A stretch of DNA of 64,000 bases from Sphingomonas limnosediminicola (lineage in GTDB: Bacteria > Pseudomonadota > Alphaproteobacteria > Sphingomonadales > Sphingomonadaceae), in assembly GCF_039537965.1 (NCBI RefSeq), contig NZ_BAABBM010000001.1, positions 620,001 through 684,000 on the forward strand, written 5' to 3'. This document shows positions 1 to 7,963 of this stretch, piece after piece. Position numbers and translations under genes: made by a program. Position 1 is the first letter of the stretch. Each line of letters starts with the position of its first letter. A model generated the notes under the pieces. That model searched no databases and was not told where the DNA came from. It worked only from the letters and a program-made list of their open reading frames with translations.

Positions 1-1
1 C

Positions 2-982
2 GTGAATGGCCGGGGAGTTGCGTACTCTTACTCCACGACGGGCTCGATCACGCAGCTAAGTAGCGGCGTTCAGACGCGGATTCTCACAGGCTTACCGTCC
101 ATTGGTTCTGTCGCGGATGTCAGTGGGCCCAACGACATAGCCTTCAGTGCCGATGGCGCCGGCTACGTGGTTATCGGTCTGGGCTTAAACCCAACCGTTC
201 GCACAAGTGATCTGGCAGGGACGGGCGCCTGGCAGCTGGGGCAACTTTACACCTTTACTCCCGGTGGAATCACGTCCGTCGCCGATATATCCGCCTATGA
301 GGCCGGCCATAATCCAGCTGGTGGGCCGCTCGATAGCAACCCGTTCCATATCGCTTCCAGCGCCAGCGGAATGTTGGTTACAGACGCCGGTGGGAATGAC
401 CTGCTCCGCGTAAGTCCTGACGCCGCCGTCGGCCTAGTAGATGCCTTTCCCCCGGCCGCCGCAGGCGCGCCCGAGAGGGTTCCGACCGGGATCGCAGTCG
501 CAGCCGACGGGTCCTATTGGCTTTCCGAGTTGACCGGAGCACCGTTCATCCCGGGCACGGCGCGCATCTTTCACATCTTGCCTGATGGCTCGATCGCGGA
601 CGTTTTTAGCGGTTTTACGATGCTCACGGATTTAGCTTTTGGAGTGGATGGAGCTCTCTATGGCCTCGAGTATGACACGAACGGCCTGTTCGCGCCGGGC
701 GGTCCCGGCGCGCTTCTTCGCATCAACGGCGATGGTTCCAGCGAGACTCTGTTCACCGATCTCACCAACCCTACGGGCCTGACGATTGGTTCCGACGGCG
801 CATTCTATGCAACCAATTTCAGCGCGTCGGCTGGCGGAGGTCAGGTTGTTCGAATCGCCGCTGTACCAGAAGCGTCGACCTGGGCGCTGATGCTGGTTGG
901 CTTCGGTATGGTTGGCGTCGGGTTGCGCCGGTCTCGTAGATGCCTGCTGACGCCTGCCTCAATAGGTATAGAGAATTCGTGA
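2..982 (+). CDS. ScyD/ScyE-like beta-propeller protein with PEPxxWA-CTERM sorting signal (5' partial)
   Basis: The frame is open from the first bases, so the N-terminus and any signal peptide probably lie outside the window. The 326 visible residues carry repeated propeller-like blades: VPTGIAVAADGSYW near residue 162, LTDLAFGVDGALYG near 206 and NPTGLTIGSDGAFYATN near 256. These resemble the ScyD/ScyE and SMP-30/NHL-type families. The C-terminus has VPEASTWA near residue 288, a hydrophobic helix, then an RRSRR cluster, which is the PEPxxWA-CTERM signal of sphingomonads. In that system an exosortase cleaves the tail during export. The protein is therefore probably secreted or surface-attached; its ligand is unknown. 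Roughly twelve extra residues follow the Arg cluster, which is slightly longer than usual. Confidence 0.75.
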   Translation: MNGRGVAYSYSTTGSITQLSSGVQTRILTGLPSIGSVADVSGPNDIAFSADGAGYVVIGLGLNPTVRTSDLAGTGAWQLGQLYTFTPGGITSVADISAYEAGHNPAGGPLDSNPFHIASSASGMLVTDAGGNDLLRVSPDAAVGLVDAFPPAAAGAPERVPTGIAVAADGSYWLSELTGAPFIPGTARIFHILPDGSIADVFSGFTMLTDLAFGVDGALYGLEYDTNGLFAPGGPGALLRINGDGSSETLFTDLTNPTGLTIGSDGAFYATNFSASAGGGQVVRIAAVPEASTWALMLVGFGMVGVGLRRSRRCLLTPASIGIENS

Positions 983-1040
983 CATGCCCCACTGGCAGCT
1001 TCGACACAAAGCGACCAGTATTGAATGTCTGCGTTCCGTC

Positions 1041-1078
1041 CCAGCCAGCTTGCCGCGGCAGGTTTGGGTGGGAAACGG
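1041..1078 (+). repeat. Dispersed intergenic repeat, copy 1 (degenerate left half)
   Basis: Contains TTGCCGCGGCAGGTTTGGGTGGGAAACGG, close to the right half of the full element at 16329-16380. It lies between the PEPxxWA gene and the convergent PilZ gene. First of the family of about sixteen copies confined to the first 23.4 kb. Confidence 0.6.
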
Positions 1079-1084
1079 GCGCGG

Positions 1085-1978
1085 TCAGCGCTTGAGAAAT
1101 CCCTCGAGCTGGGTTTGGAGTTCACCCAAGGACATCGGGTTCCAAACGCCCTCGGACGCCGGGTCAAGAGCATGATCGGCTTCAAGGTACGCCGGTCGCA
1201 ACCAATCAGGTGTTGCCACCCGGGGCTTAGACTTCGACAACCAATTGAGGTCAAAAGGATCGCGGAAGTGAAGCCCGGCGTGGTCCCCATGTACCCAGCT
1301 GACACACGCGTCAAAGCAGCCAGCATCGCCGAGGTCTAGGACCACGTCCGAACCGTTACGAACGGCGCCGGCGCATTCGATCATGACCCCCGTCTCGGAA
1401 ACGTTGCGCAATCTTACCGCCCAGGCGTGCGACCGGTATCGAAGTGTACCAGACCAAATTAGGGGATGCCTTTCTCCCCGGCGATGCTCGGCCGGGAGGG
1501 GCTGCACCTTCGCCATTTTCAGCTCGTCTGCCGAGAAGCGTTCATTGAGCACCTCTTGCAGGACCGCCACTTTCTTCTCTTCCGAACAGCGGAGTTGAGT
1601 CTCGTGAGCGAACTCTAGGCCCAAACGGCCGTCTTTGGCCCAACGCACTACGCATTCAACGGCGTGATCGGTGCCGAGGTGCAGCTCGATATGCTCGAAA
1701 ATGTCAGGCTGCACTGCGGTTGCGACCATGGCGCCGCCGCGCGAGAGATTGACCAGCTCAACTTCATGAGACCGCTCCCGGAATATCATCCGGGCAAACG
1801 CGCCGGAAGCATAGGGCCGATCCTCGCTGCGCATATCCGTACGACGGGTTTCCTGCCGGGGGATGACCATGTCAGTGAGAGCTAGGACGGTAGGGCCGGA
1901 CCGGATCTTCTTAGCCAGGAGGCGTGCTTTCCGCGCATCCGGTCCACCGAAGATTTCTTCTCGAAGGCTCATACTCAC
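1085..1978 (-). CDS. Tandem PilZ domain protein
   Basis: A 297-residue protein with two PilZ domains. The first (about residues 50-130) has the NLSRGG form of the [D/N]xSxxG motif, without a clean RxxxR. The second (about 165-245) has RRGER followed by NVSETG, the complete c-di-GMP-binding pattern. PilZ domains bind cyclic di-GMP and pass the signal to motility, polysaccharide or transcription partners. The C-terminal 50 residues look like a separate helical tail. The gene stands alone and converges on the first gene. Five more PilZ proteins lie in the window. Its partner cannot be told from sequence. Confidence 0.85.
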   Translation of the reverse strand: MSMSLREEIFGGPDARKARLLAKKIRSGPTVLALTDMVIPRQETRRTDMRSEDRPYASGAFARMIFRERSHEVELVNLSRGGAMVATAVQPDIFEHIELHLGTDHAVECVVRWAKDGRLGLEFAHETQLRCSEEKKVAVLQEVLNERFSADELKMAKVQPLPAEHRRGERHPLIWSGTLRYRSHAWAVRLRNVSETGVMIECAGAVRNGSDVVLDLGDAGCFDACVSWVHGDHAGLHFRDPFDLNWLSKSKPRVATPDWLRPAYLEADHALDPASEGVWNPMSLGELQTQLEGFLKR

Positions 1979-2161
1979 CTCGTACGCGCAAATCCGGCAT
2001 CGTTTACCGTCAATGGGTTAAGAGAAAGTTGACTGAGCTAAGGCCGCAACCGCTGTTCAAGCTGGGCCTCCCGGAACTAACCGCATCAAGCGAAGTTTTT
2101 AAACTGATCCAAGTGGTTAAGGCGTACTTCCGCGACTCCCACCTGGATGGGGGTCGGGCGC

Positions 2162-2344
2162 ATGAAGATCGAACTGAACTGCGCCAGTTGCGGCGATAAC
2201 AACTTTAATCTCGACCACGGCGTGGCGGATCACGCCACCATCCATTGCAATCGGTGTGGTCACCGCATTGGTACGATGGCCGAGCTGAAAGAGCGTGTCG
2301 CCGCCGAAGTCCTGAGCCGCATTCACAAGAACGACTTCAGTTAG
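2162..2344 (+). CDS. Small zinc-ribbon-like protein
   Basis: About 60 residues starting MKIELNCASCG, with a CxxC at residues 7-10 and a second CxxC (NRCGHR, with another Cys just before) near residue 33. This suggests a small zinc ribbon. An in-frame ATG at 2147 would add five residues, but the GGGGG run just before 2162 favours the downstream start. Helix-forming residues fill the C-terminus. It is divergent from the tandem PilZ gene and upstream of two lipoprotein genes. Function unknown; the coding call rests on the motif spacing and codon use. Confidence 0.55.
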   Translation: MKIELNCASCGDNNFNLDHGVADHATIHCNRCGHRIGTMAELKERVAAEVLSRIHKNDFS

Positions 2345-2485
2345 GCTGGGCGTCAACGCAGCCTTCAAATCACAAGCCCGGCGGCGCCTGATGTTTCGCA
2401 CCAAGGCCTGGTCGGTCTGCGGCCGACTTTCACGGAAACCATGAGCCCTCAGCAGCGTTGGCCGCGTGCAACAGAGGGAAAATGT

Positions 2486-2977
2486 ATGCGTATTTTGTCT
2501 GCGTCTGCCGCGCTTCTCGCGCTACTTCCATTATCAGCGTGCAAGACCGCTTCATCGGCAACCGATGGCATCAAGAGCGCTGGCTCGGCCGTCGCCTCGG
2601 GTGTGTCTCGTGTTCCGTCGCTGGTGAACGTCAATCTTTCAAACGTGCTGAACAACCTAGCGCTCGACCTTAAGATCGACAAAGCCAATATCCCGATCAA
2701 CGCGCAGATCCCGATCAACGTCGCAGCCAACGTCTGCGGCGTGTCGATCAATGTTCTGTCGATCGGCGCAGCCGGTGGCTCGAGCAAGGGCTGCACCGCC
2801 AATTCGATCTCGCCTGAGCTCAAGCAGTACATCCAGGAGCAACTGGCCGCCAACGGTTCGGTCGGCGGAGGCGCTCAAACCACCACAGGCGCACCAACGC
2901 CAACAACGTCGCAGCCTGCAGGCACTCAGCCGGCGACGACGCAGCCGCAGCCCCAAATCACCACTCCTCAGTCCTAA
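2486..2977 (+). CDS. Lipoprotein with chaplin-like cysteine motif, copy A
   Basis: 163 residues. The ATG at 2486 gives a clean lipoprotein signal (MRILSASAALLALLPLSAC, lipidated Cys 19), so the longer frame from 2441 is rejected. The central domain (about residues 45-110) reads LVNVNLSNVLNNL, then NIPINAQIPINVAANVCGVS, and a second Cys 19 residues further on. The tail is Thr/Pro/Gln-rich and low in complexity. The domain is clearly paralogous to the next gene. The pattern of a VPVxVCGxSVxVL strand followed by a Cys 17-19 residues later resembles Streptomyces chaplins; that link is my inference. The mature protein would be anchored to a membrane. Confidence 0.75.
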   Translation: MRILSASAALLALLPLSACKTASSATDGIKSAGSAVASGVSRVPSLVNVNLSNVLNNLALDLKIDKANIPINAQIPINVAANVCGVSINVLSIGAAGGSSKGCTANSISPELKQYIQEQLAANGSVGGGAQTTTGAPTPTTSQPAGTQPATTQPQPQITTPQS

Positions 2978-2994
2978 GTTTTCAGGAGGTACGA

Positions 2995-3468
2995 ATGTCG
3001 ACACGTTCACTCGTTTGGACGTCCATTGCCCTTGCCGGTCTCGCCGTTTCGGCATGTAAGACGACGCAATCCGCGGCGCCGAGCAGCGCAGGTGAAGTGA
3101 GCGCCGGGACTCCCGCTCCCGCATCGAGTCCTGGAACCGGGAATACGACCGGCACGGGCGGCTCAAGCATTCCCGCGCTTGTCAGCGTCAATCTTCAGAA
3201 TGTCCTGAACGATCTCTCCATCTCACTGCAAGTGAACCGCAACAATATACCGGTAACCGCCCAAGTGCCGATCGCAGTCGCAGCCAGCGTTTGCGGGGTG
3301 TCCGTCGACGTCCTGGCAGCGTCGGCAGCGAACGGCCATGCATCATGCACCGCCACAACATCTTCGCCGCAGCTCTCTCAGGCAGTGCAGCAGCAAATTG
3401 CTTCCGGCGGATCGGTCACTGGCGGGCCTCAGACGATGGGCGGGACGACGCCGACCAATCAAATGTAA
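2995..3468 (+). CDS. Lipoprotein with chaplin-like cysteine motif, copy B
   Basis: 157 residues, 17 bases after copy A, with a strong AGGAGG just before the start; the two are surely co-transcribed. It has a lipoprotein signal (lipidated Cys at the end of LAVSAC), an Ala/Ser/Pro/Gly linker, then the same domain as copy A: LVSVNLQNVLNDL, NIPVTAQVPIAVAASVCGVS, and a partner Cys 18 residues later. The tail is Gly/Thr-rich. Tandem duplication followed by divergence is evident. The conserved cysteine pair could form a disulfide hairpin after export. No enzymatic motif is visible, so a structural or surface role is the likeliest reading. Confidence 0.75.
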   Translation: MSTRSLVWTSIALAGLAVSACKTTQSAAPSSAGEVSAGTPAPASSPGTGNTTGTGGSSIPALVSVNLQNVLNDLSISLQVNRNNIPVTAQVPIAVAASVCGVSVDVLAASAANGHASCTATTSSPQLSQAVQQQIASGGSVTGGPQTMGGTTPTNQM

Positions 3469-3560
3469 TCGACGAGCTGCAGTTTCAGATCGAGCTGATC
3501 ACTTGGGGCTCGTCGGTTAGTCCGGCGAGCCCCTTCGGCATGACCAAAGGGAAGCTCTGG

Positions 3561-3594
3561 ACAGCGGCAGGTTTGGGTGGAAAGCTGCCATTAG
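3561..3594 (+). repeat. Dispersed intergenic repeat, copy 2
   Basis: Right half only: CGGCAGGTTTGGGTGGAAAGCTGCC and flanking ATTAG. The GGCAG and CTGCC ends are inverted. It sits between the ends of convergent genes, 10 bases from the stop of the minus-strand gene. Confidence 0.7.
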
Positions 3595-3604
3595 GCGATC
3601 CAGC

Positions 3605-4438
3605 CTAGCGGGCGAGCAATTTCGATAACGTTTGAACGATTCCCGATGCGATCTCGCGGATCTCGCTCATCTGATCTTTGTAGACTTGGAACTCGACCCA
3701 CTTGCCACGGAATGGAAGGTACGCCTTGCAAAAGGTATCGATCTTTACGCAGTCGACGAACTTCACTTCTTCTTTTTGATAGTTCTGCGGGTACAGGAAG
3801 AGGCTCGACGAATATAAGTTCGTCTTCCCGAAATAAGATACTCGGCTTTCAGGCCTTCGAGTCCAGACATCGTCATAGCCGACGATCTGATATCCGTCCG
3901 ATTCGCCGACCGGCCGTACTTGACGCCCATCGAAGCTCGTCCGGTCCTCCGCAGGAAAGGCCTTCAGATCTGGCCGTATTGTCATCGGAACCGCGGGCCG
4001 GATGTCCGACCAAATTCGAATGAGCAGAGGCCGCTCGCCTGGGCACCGAGGAACCGGCCTTTCGAGTGTTCCCGCAAGGCATTCCTGCCAAGGCCGGAGG
4101 GTCTTTGAATTGGCCTCCATGACGATCGATTCCTGGTCCCCGCCCATGAGGTTCCACTTGGAGACCAGGAAATGTGCGGGAATTCGGAAGGAGAGGCGTG
4201 TTCCAGGGACGACCCTGAAGAAATCGGAGTTCGGGTCGACCGGGATGTAATTGGCCACGGCTACCGTAACGGGTTTCGTCTCCTTGGTGTAGGCAGGCTT
4301 GTGACCCCTGTGGATCATTATTTGTTCAGCGCCGGGCTTGGTTGCCGAGCAGGATGATAGGGCAGCTATCGAAAGGGAAATCACGACCGGTCCCGCTCGC
4401 CTGAAGACCTTCCAACTAAGACACCGACAGCTCATCAT
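3605..4438 (-). CDS. Putative lipoprotein of unknown function
   Basis: 277 residues starting MMSCRCLSWKVFRRAG, with a hydrophobic stretch and a lipobox-like LSSC at about residues 27-30. The mature part has PVDPNSDFFRVVPGTRLSFRIPAHFL near residue 67, GDQESIVMEANSKTLRPW near residue 98, and several cysteines (CLAGT, RCPGE, VDCVKIDTFCKAYL) that may form disulfides. I do not recognise a family. The pattern suggests an exported, membrane-anchored beta-rich protein. It runs convergent to the twin lipoproteins and its stop is almost at repeat copy 2. Confidence 0.6.
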   Translation of the reverse strand: MMSCRCLSWKVFRRAGPVVISLSIAALSSCSATKPGAEQIMIHRGHKPAYTKETKPVTVAVANYIPVDPNSDFFRVVPGTRLSFRIPAHFLVSKWNLMGGDQESIVMEANSKTLRPWQECLAGTLERPVPRCPGERPLLIRIWSDIRPAVPMTIRPDLKAFPAEDRTSFDGRQVRPVGESDGYQIVGYDDVWTRRPESRVSYFGKTNLYSSSLFLYPQNYQKEEVKFVDCVKIDTFCKAYLPFRGKWVEFQVYKDQMSEIREIASGIVQTLSKLLAR

Positions 4439-4474
4439 TCAGTCTCGATAAGGCATACGCGTGTCACAAACCCT

Positions 4475-4500
4475 AATGGCAGGAATGGGTCGAAAGCAGA
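4475..4500 (+). repeat. Dispersed intergenic repeat, copy 3
   Basis: Left half: GGCAGGAATGGGTCGAAAGC followed by AGA. It lies between two divergent genes, so it may overlap their promoters. Confidence 0.65.
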
Positions 4501-4566
4501 CTCCAGCACTCATCAATTGCCTGAGATGGAACGCGCGCTATCTTCCGTCGGCCAGGGGGACCTATC

Positions 4567-5181
4567 GTGCGTAAGAAATTGTTGATTGTCGGTTCCGCGT
4601 TTGCGCTAGCGGCCGGACCCGCGACTGCAGAGGCTTGGATCGGCGGCGTCGTGGGTGACATCATGGGACAAGGGGTCGGGAAGTGGTGCTACGACGGCAC
4701 CGCCAAGCACAACGCGAAATACTTCGCTGGGCAGATCCCTTACGCCGACCAGGCGATGGACAAGTATCTCGGCTTGGCCAAAACGACCTCCAGCCTCGAC
4801 AAGATGTTCACAGGGACGCGTGACCATCGAGTGTTGTTCATCGATGGAACGCAGGCTGATACGCGAACAGCGCGCGATCCCTGGGCTGCCCGGATAGCGA
4901 AGCTCGATCGGGTCGACTTGGTCCAGTCTAACGATACCCAGAACATTCACGGGCAGTGGCGTGCAATCACAAGCAACGGCACTACGCTGGGCACTTACGA
5001 CGTGCTACTTCGTGCAGGCGTTGGCGGATATCACATCCGCCAAATGAGCCTCATTTCCACGGGATCGACGACCCGACCAAGCGAGCTCACGCCATTCTGC
5101 AACGAGCCGGGCGATATCGCGAGATGGCAACAAGCCAAAGCCAAGCACGATACGGAGAAGTTTACGCAGGCGAAGCAGTAA
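4567..5181 (+). CDS. Exported protein of unknown function
   Basis: 204 residues with a GTG start preceded by AGGGGGA six bases upstream. The N-terminus MRKKLLIVGSAFALAAGPATAEA is a Sec signal peptide, cleaved after an AxA-like site near residue 22. The mature part has WIGGVVGDIMGQGVGKWCYDGT, then a region containing LFIDGTQADTRTARDPWAARIAKL, and ends in a charged tail (KAKHDTEKFTQAKQ). One Cys lies near each end (WCYDG; FCNEPGD). No family is recognised. It is probably periplasmic. It is followed, after about 100 bases, by the tRNA-Arg on the other strand. Confidence 0.65.
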   Translation: MRKKLLIVGSAFALAAGPATAEAWIGGVVGDIMGQGVGKWCYDGTAKHNAKYFAGQIPYADQAMDKYLGLAKTTSSLDKMFTGTRDHRVLFIDGTQADTRTARDPWAARIAKLDRVDLVQSNDTQNIHGQWRAITSNGTTLGTYDVLLRAGVGGYHIRQMSLISTGSTTRPSELTPFCNEPGDIARWQQAKAKHDTEKFTQAKQ

Positions 5182-5284
5182 CAGCGACCGTCAGCGGTTC
5201 CGAATGACTGCAGATGGCCGCAAGCGGACGGTCCGCATGTGGCAAAACCCTATTGGGTTACGGACATTGGCTAAGTGTCGTTGG

Positions 5285-5358
5285 CCCGCTCCGAGGGACT
5301 CGAACCCCCAACCTTCGGGTTCGAAGCCCGACGCTCTATCCAGTTGAGCTAGGAGCGG
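5285..5358 (-). tRNA. tRNA-Arg (anticodon UCG)
   Basis: The reverse complement folds as a complete cloverleaf: acceptor CCGCTCC/GGAGCGG, U8-A9, D arm GCTC-AACTGGATA-GAGC, anticodon stem TCGGG/CCCGA with loop CTTCGAA (UCG, reads CGA), and T arm GGGGG-TTCGAGT-CCCTC with one G-U pair. The discriminator is G and CCA is encoded (5282-5284). No integrase gene or duplicated 3' end was seen nearby. Confidence 0.95.
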
Positions 5359-5362
5359 CCGT

Positions 5363-5536
5363 TTACGCGGCTTGATCGCGCCGGGATAGCAACGCCTCGG
5401 ATGCGCTCCAGCGGCCCCCATCGGGTCGTTCGATCGGCAGACCACAGTCATTGCAGAGCGCAGCGAAGCCATTCTCACGCCGGACGATCGACGTGAGCAT
5501 CGGACGGTGGAGGCGAAAGAGGCATCGAACGCTCAT
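5363..5536 (-). CDS. Small protein with single CxxC, hypothetical
   Basis: 57 residues from an ATG at 5536: MSVRCLFRLHRPML, then ENGFAALCNDCGLPIERPDGGRW. The CNDCG turn followed by PI/ERPDGG resembles half of a zinc ribbon, with Cys 5 and His 10 as possible further ligands. It lies just upstream of the tRNA-Arg on the same strand and could share its transcript. A longer frame from 5728 runs back through repeat copy 4, so the shorter start is preferred. No strong ribosome binding site is visible. Moderate to low certainty. Confidence 0.45.
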   Translation of the reverse strand: MSVRCLFRLHRPMLTSIVRRENGFAALCNDCGLPIERPDGGRWSASEALLSRRDQAA

Positions 5537-5630
5537 GCTTAAAAGGTAGTGCAGCAGCGCCCTCACGAGGAGTGCCGTTTTCGCCCCGTAATGAATTTCA
5601 CCGACATTGTTGCGGGAACGCAGCACACCC

Positions 5631-5660
5631 GAATGGCAGCTCTCGACCCATTGCGGACAT
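5631..5660 (-). repeat. Dispersed intergenic repeat, copy 4
   Basis: In minus orientation it reads ATGTCCGCAATGGGTCGAGA followed by GCTGCCATTC, a single unit. It overlaps the 5' end of the open frame that continues into the next gene, which is why a start beyond it is preferred for that gene. Confidence 0.65.
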
Positions 5661-5687
5661 ACAGGGTCGATGGCAGCAACGTTCGTG

Positions 5688-6083
5688 ATGGGCGGCACTC
5701 GGATCATCGAACTGGCGGAAGCGGACATAACCGGGCTTCAGAAGACGTGGAGAGTATCTCGTCTCGTCGCTGAACTCGACGAAAAGGGGATGGCGAGCCG
5801 AGAGCTTGGATATGACCACCTTGAACGGCTTGTTCACCGTTGGCCCGGCGGCGAGAGTTTCGCCTCTCATGGGCTACTCGATTTGGCGACGTTCGAGCCT
5901 CGAACCAAGCCAGATATGAGGGTCGAAGATTTTGAGGCGCTTTGGCAGGAAGCAGTCGAAGAAGAAGAGTTCTTTGCGGTAAACGACCCTTACGGTGACC
6001 GCTTCGCGACCAGTATGCCTTGGTGGGGCTGTGCAGGTGCGCTTGCAGCGTTAGCCGCCGGGATTTACCTCTTCATCGTGTGA
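5688..6083 (+). CDS. Hypothetical protein with C-terminal membrane helix
   Basis: About 131 residues if started at the ATG at 5688 (MGGTRIIELAEADITGL); an ATG at 5670 is the alternative. The frame extends upstream to 5607 but there it encodes repeat copy 4. The body is acidic (WQEAVEEEEFFAV), and the last 20 residues (GCAGALAALAAGIYLFIV) form one membrane helix ending at the stop, which suggests a tail-anchored inner-membrane protein. No family recognised. Confidence 0.5.
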   Translation: MGGTRIIELAEADITGLQKTWRVSRLVAELDEKGMASRELGYDHLERLVHRWPGGESFASHGLLDLATFEPRTKPDMRVEDFEALWQEAVEEEEFFAVNDPYGDRFATSMPWWGCAGALAALAAGIYLFIV

Positions 6084-6090
6084 GCGGGAG

Positions 6091-6142
6091 TGTCGGCTTT
6101 CCACCCAAACTTGCCGCGGCAGGTTTCGACCCATTGCGGGCA
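6091..6142 (-). repeat. Dispersed intergenic repeat, copy 5 (full length)
   Basis: Both units are present. Read on the minus strand: GCAATGGGTCGAAACCTGCC, then GCGGCAAGTTTGGGTGGAAAG, then CC. Together with copy 11 it defines the two-unit element. It begins 8 bases after the stop of the preceding gene. Confidence 0.75.
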
Positions 6143-6203
6143 TCGGTCTAACTCGAACGCTGTGAGCCGTGCGATGCAGGCTGCTGCGTGGTAAGTGCAC
6201 CGT

Positions 6204-6659
6204 ATGGATGATGCGGCAGCTAAGCTGGGCCAGTTCCTATGCAAGTATGACGCCCCAGTCGCCGCTGATGCGCGATACGCTTTGAAAACGCTGGCTGACC
6301 GCTTTCCGACGGCAACTCGGATCGTCTACGACAACTATAACGCGCTGGTTGTTGGCTTTGGTGCCAGTGACAAGGTGAGCGATGCCATCCTGTCAATTGC
6401 TGTTTACCCAAGATACGTCACCCTCTTCTTTCTTCGGGGTGCACGCGTTACCGATCCAAACGGACTGCTCGAAGGCTCGGGTTCGAAGGTCCGGCACATC
6501 AAGCTGAAGTCCATCTCACTCCTCCAAACTGCGGAAGTCGGCGCGCTCATTGACGCTGCGGTGGCTAGTGCGCCGAAGCCGTTTCCTTTGGAGGGCAAGG
6601 GTCCGCTGATTATTAAGTCGATATCTCCCAATCAGCGGCCACGCCGATCCGCGCCTTAG
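6204..6659 (+). CDS. DUF1801-like domain protein
   Basis: 151 residues from the ATG at 6204; a GTG at 6195 adds three residues. The pattern KLGQFLCKYDAPVAADARYALKTL, VYDNYNALVVGF, ILSIAVYPRYVTLFFL, GSGSKVRHIKL is typical of the DUF1801 / YdhG-like fold (short alpha-beta proteins of unknown biochemical role). The C-terminal RPRRSAP is basic. It is flanked on both sides by dispersed repeats (copies 5 and 6), so it forms an isolated transcription unit. Confidence 0.7.
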   Translation: MDDAAAKLGQFLCKYDAPVAADARYALKTLADRFPTATRIVYDNYNALVVGFGASDKVSDAILSIAVYPRYVTLFFLRGARVTDPNGLLEGSGSKVRHIKLKSISLLQTAEVGALIDAAVASAPKPFPLEGKGPLIIKSISPNQRPRRSAP

Positions 6660-6661
6660 GT

Positions 6662-6714
6662 GTGCTTTCCACCCAAACTTGCCGCGGCAGATTTCGACCC
6701 ATTCCTGCCATTAG
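6662..6714 (-). repeat. Dispersed intergenic repeat, copy 6 (full length)
   Basis: Read on the minus strand: AATGGCAGGAATGGGTCGAA, then the GCCGCGGCAAGTTTGGGTGG half and AAAGC. It starts 3 bases after the stop of the DUF1801-like gene. Confidence 0.75.
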
Positions 6715-6776
6715 CGAGGTGGTCGATTCACCGTTCAGCCGCAGCGCTTGGCTGCCGGTCGCTGCCCGCTTGACGG

Positions 6777-7424
6777 CTAAGCGTTCCGTTGAAGCGCTTG
6801 ATCTGCACTCCTTCGCAACGCTGCAAGCTTGCCAGCGGCTTCACCGGGATCCATGTGACCAGCGACGATCATGCCGATTTCGTCAAGCAGTTGTACCGCA
6901 ATATCGATATGCTGAAGAAGCGCTCCATGCCGTTCTATTACGGAGCTATCCCCTGCGAGCTCACCGCCAAGATTTTCAATGATTTCGGAGACGCGCCGCA
7001 AGTCTCCCGCCAACTGCGGGCCGGGCTTTGGCGTCTGACGGTTCCGTTTGGCAGTCGGTCGCGACGAAGTCGGTAGCGGGACTACGCCCGCTTTCACCAA
7101 TCTCACCACCTCGTCGACGCGGTGCTGCTCGGCATTTGATGCCCGCCAGCGGGCCACATCGACCATTCCGGAAAACTGCACTCCGCACCAGCCAGCGTCC
7201 CTCCAGGCTAGGAGGCCATGCGCAATTAGCCTGCCACGGATTAGCTGAACCAGCGAACCCGCTTGAGGCAGCATCTCGCCGGTCAGCAGTGCACCGACCG
7301 ATGAGACGTTGCAGATTTTGACGTCCGACGCATCGCCATCGCAATACAGAACGGCAGGCAAATAGATGCTCGACCGACGCTCACCACGAGTATCTGCAGT
7401 CTGACATGGCGTTGAAAGCGGCAC
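6777..7424 (-). CDS. PilZ domain protein with helical C-terminal extension
   Basis: 215 residues, GTG start with a GAGG about ten bases upstream. The PilZ domain (about residues 12-90) shows RGERR (RxxxR) and CNVSSVG (NxSxxG), so c-di-GMP binding is plausible. Residues about 120-215 (RRVSEIIENLGGELAG, HIDIAVQLLDEIGMIVAGHM, KLAALRRSADQAL) are amphipathic helices that could mediate oligomerisation or partner binding. The gene is monocistronic. Confidence 0.8.
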   Translation of the reverse strand: MPLSTPCQTADTRGERRSSIYLPAVLYCDGDASDVKICNVSSVGALLTGEMLPQAGSLVQLIRGRLIAHGLLAWRDAGWCGVQFSGMVDVARWRASNAEQHRVDEVVRLVKAGVVPLPTSSRPTAKRNRQTPKPGPQLAGDLRRVSEIIENLGGELAGDSSVIERHGALLQHIDIAVQLLDEIGMIVAGHMDPGEAAGKLAALRRSADQALQRNA

Positions 7425-7625
7425 TGCGGTCGGGCCTCTGAGCTGATTTAGCTGACCCTTACTTCTCTCGCCTTAACTTGAGGTTTGATATGGTCCGTTT
7501 TGGACGAAGCTTAATGACGTTTCATCGCCCAACCCTGCCGTCGGCGAGTGTCCGCTCACGACTCATTCCGGCCATTGATGGCGCGGCATGGACCGAAGAC
7601 AATTGGACTCTCGAGCTCAGCAGGG

Positions 7626-7898
7626 ATGAAGGCAGAAGGTCGGAAGCTGCCGTTCGTGTTCATGCTGTGGGCAGGCATCGCGCTAATCGCCGGCATTGCC
7701 GCATGGTTCGGTTATGTGGCTTTCGATGGCGCTAATCCGGGTTTGGTCGCTGCAGTGCAAGCTACTGCGGCAGGTGCAATTCTAACCATGGTCGTTGATA
7801 CGATGGTGCCTGAAGCGTTCGAGGGCACGCACGACTACGCTGGGATCATTGCAGTGAGCGGCTTCTTGGCAGCATTTGCACTCTCGAAAATGGCCTAA
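7626..7898 (+). pseudogene. C-terminal fragment of a ZIP-family metal transporter
   Basis: 90 codons from the ATG at 7626. VQATAAGAILTMVVDTMVPEAFEG followed by GIIAVSGFLAAFALSK matches the last membrane segments of bacterial ZIP (Zn/Fe permease) proteins, including the metal-site-like D-T-M-x-P-E. A complete ZIP protein is about 230-260 residues with eight helices; only about three are here (from FVFMLWAGIALIAGIAAWFGYVAF onward). The bases upstream (7425-7625) do not encode the missing helices in any frame I could read. Most likely a truncated remnant; an unusual small membrane protein is the alternative. Confidence 0.6.
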
Positions 7899-7963
7899 TC
7901 GCGACGGTGGCCGACAGGGAGCCGACATGGCCCGTTCGCTCAGCGACACGAGCATCCTTCGCG

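Noticed and set aside
5285-5358. tRNA-Arg as a prophage or island attachment site
   Set aside because: No integrase and no second copy of the tRNA 3' end was seen in the following 20 kb.
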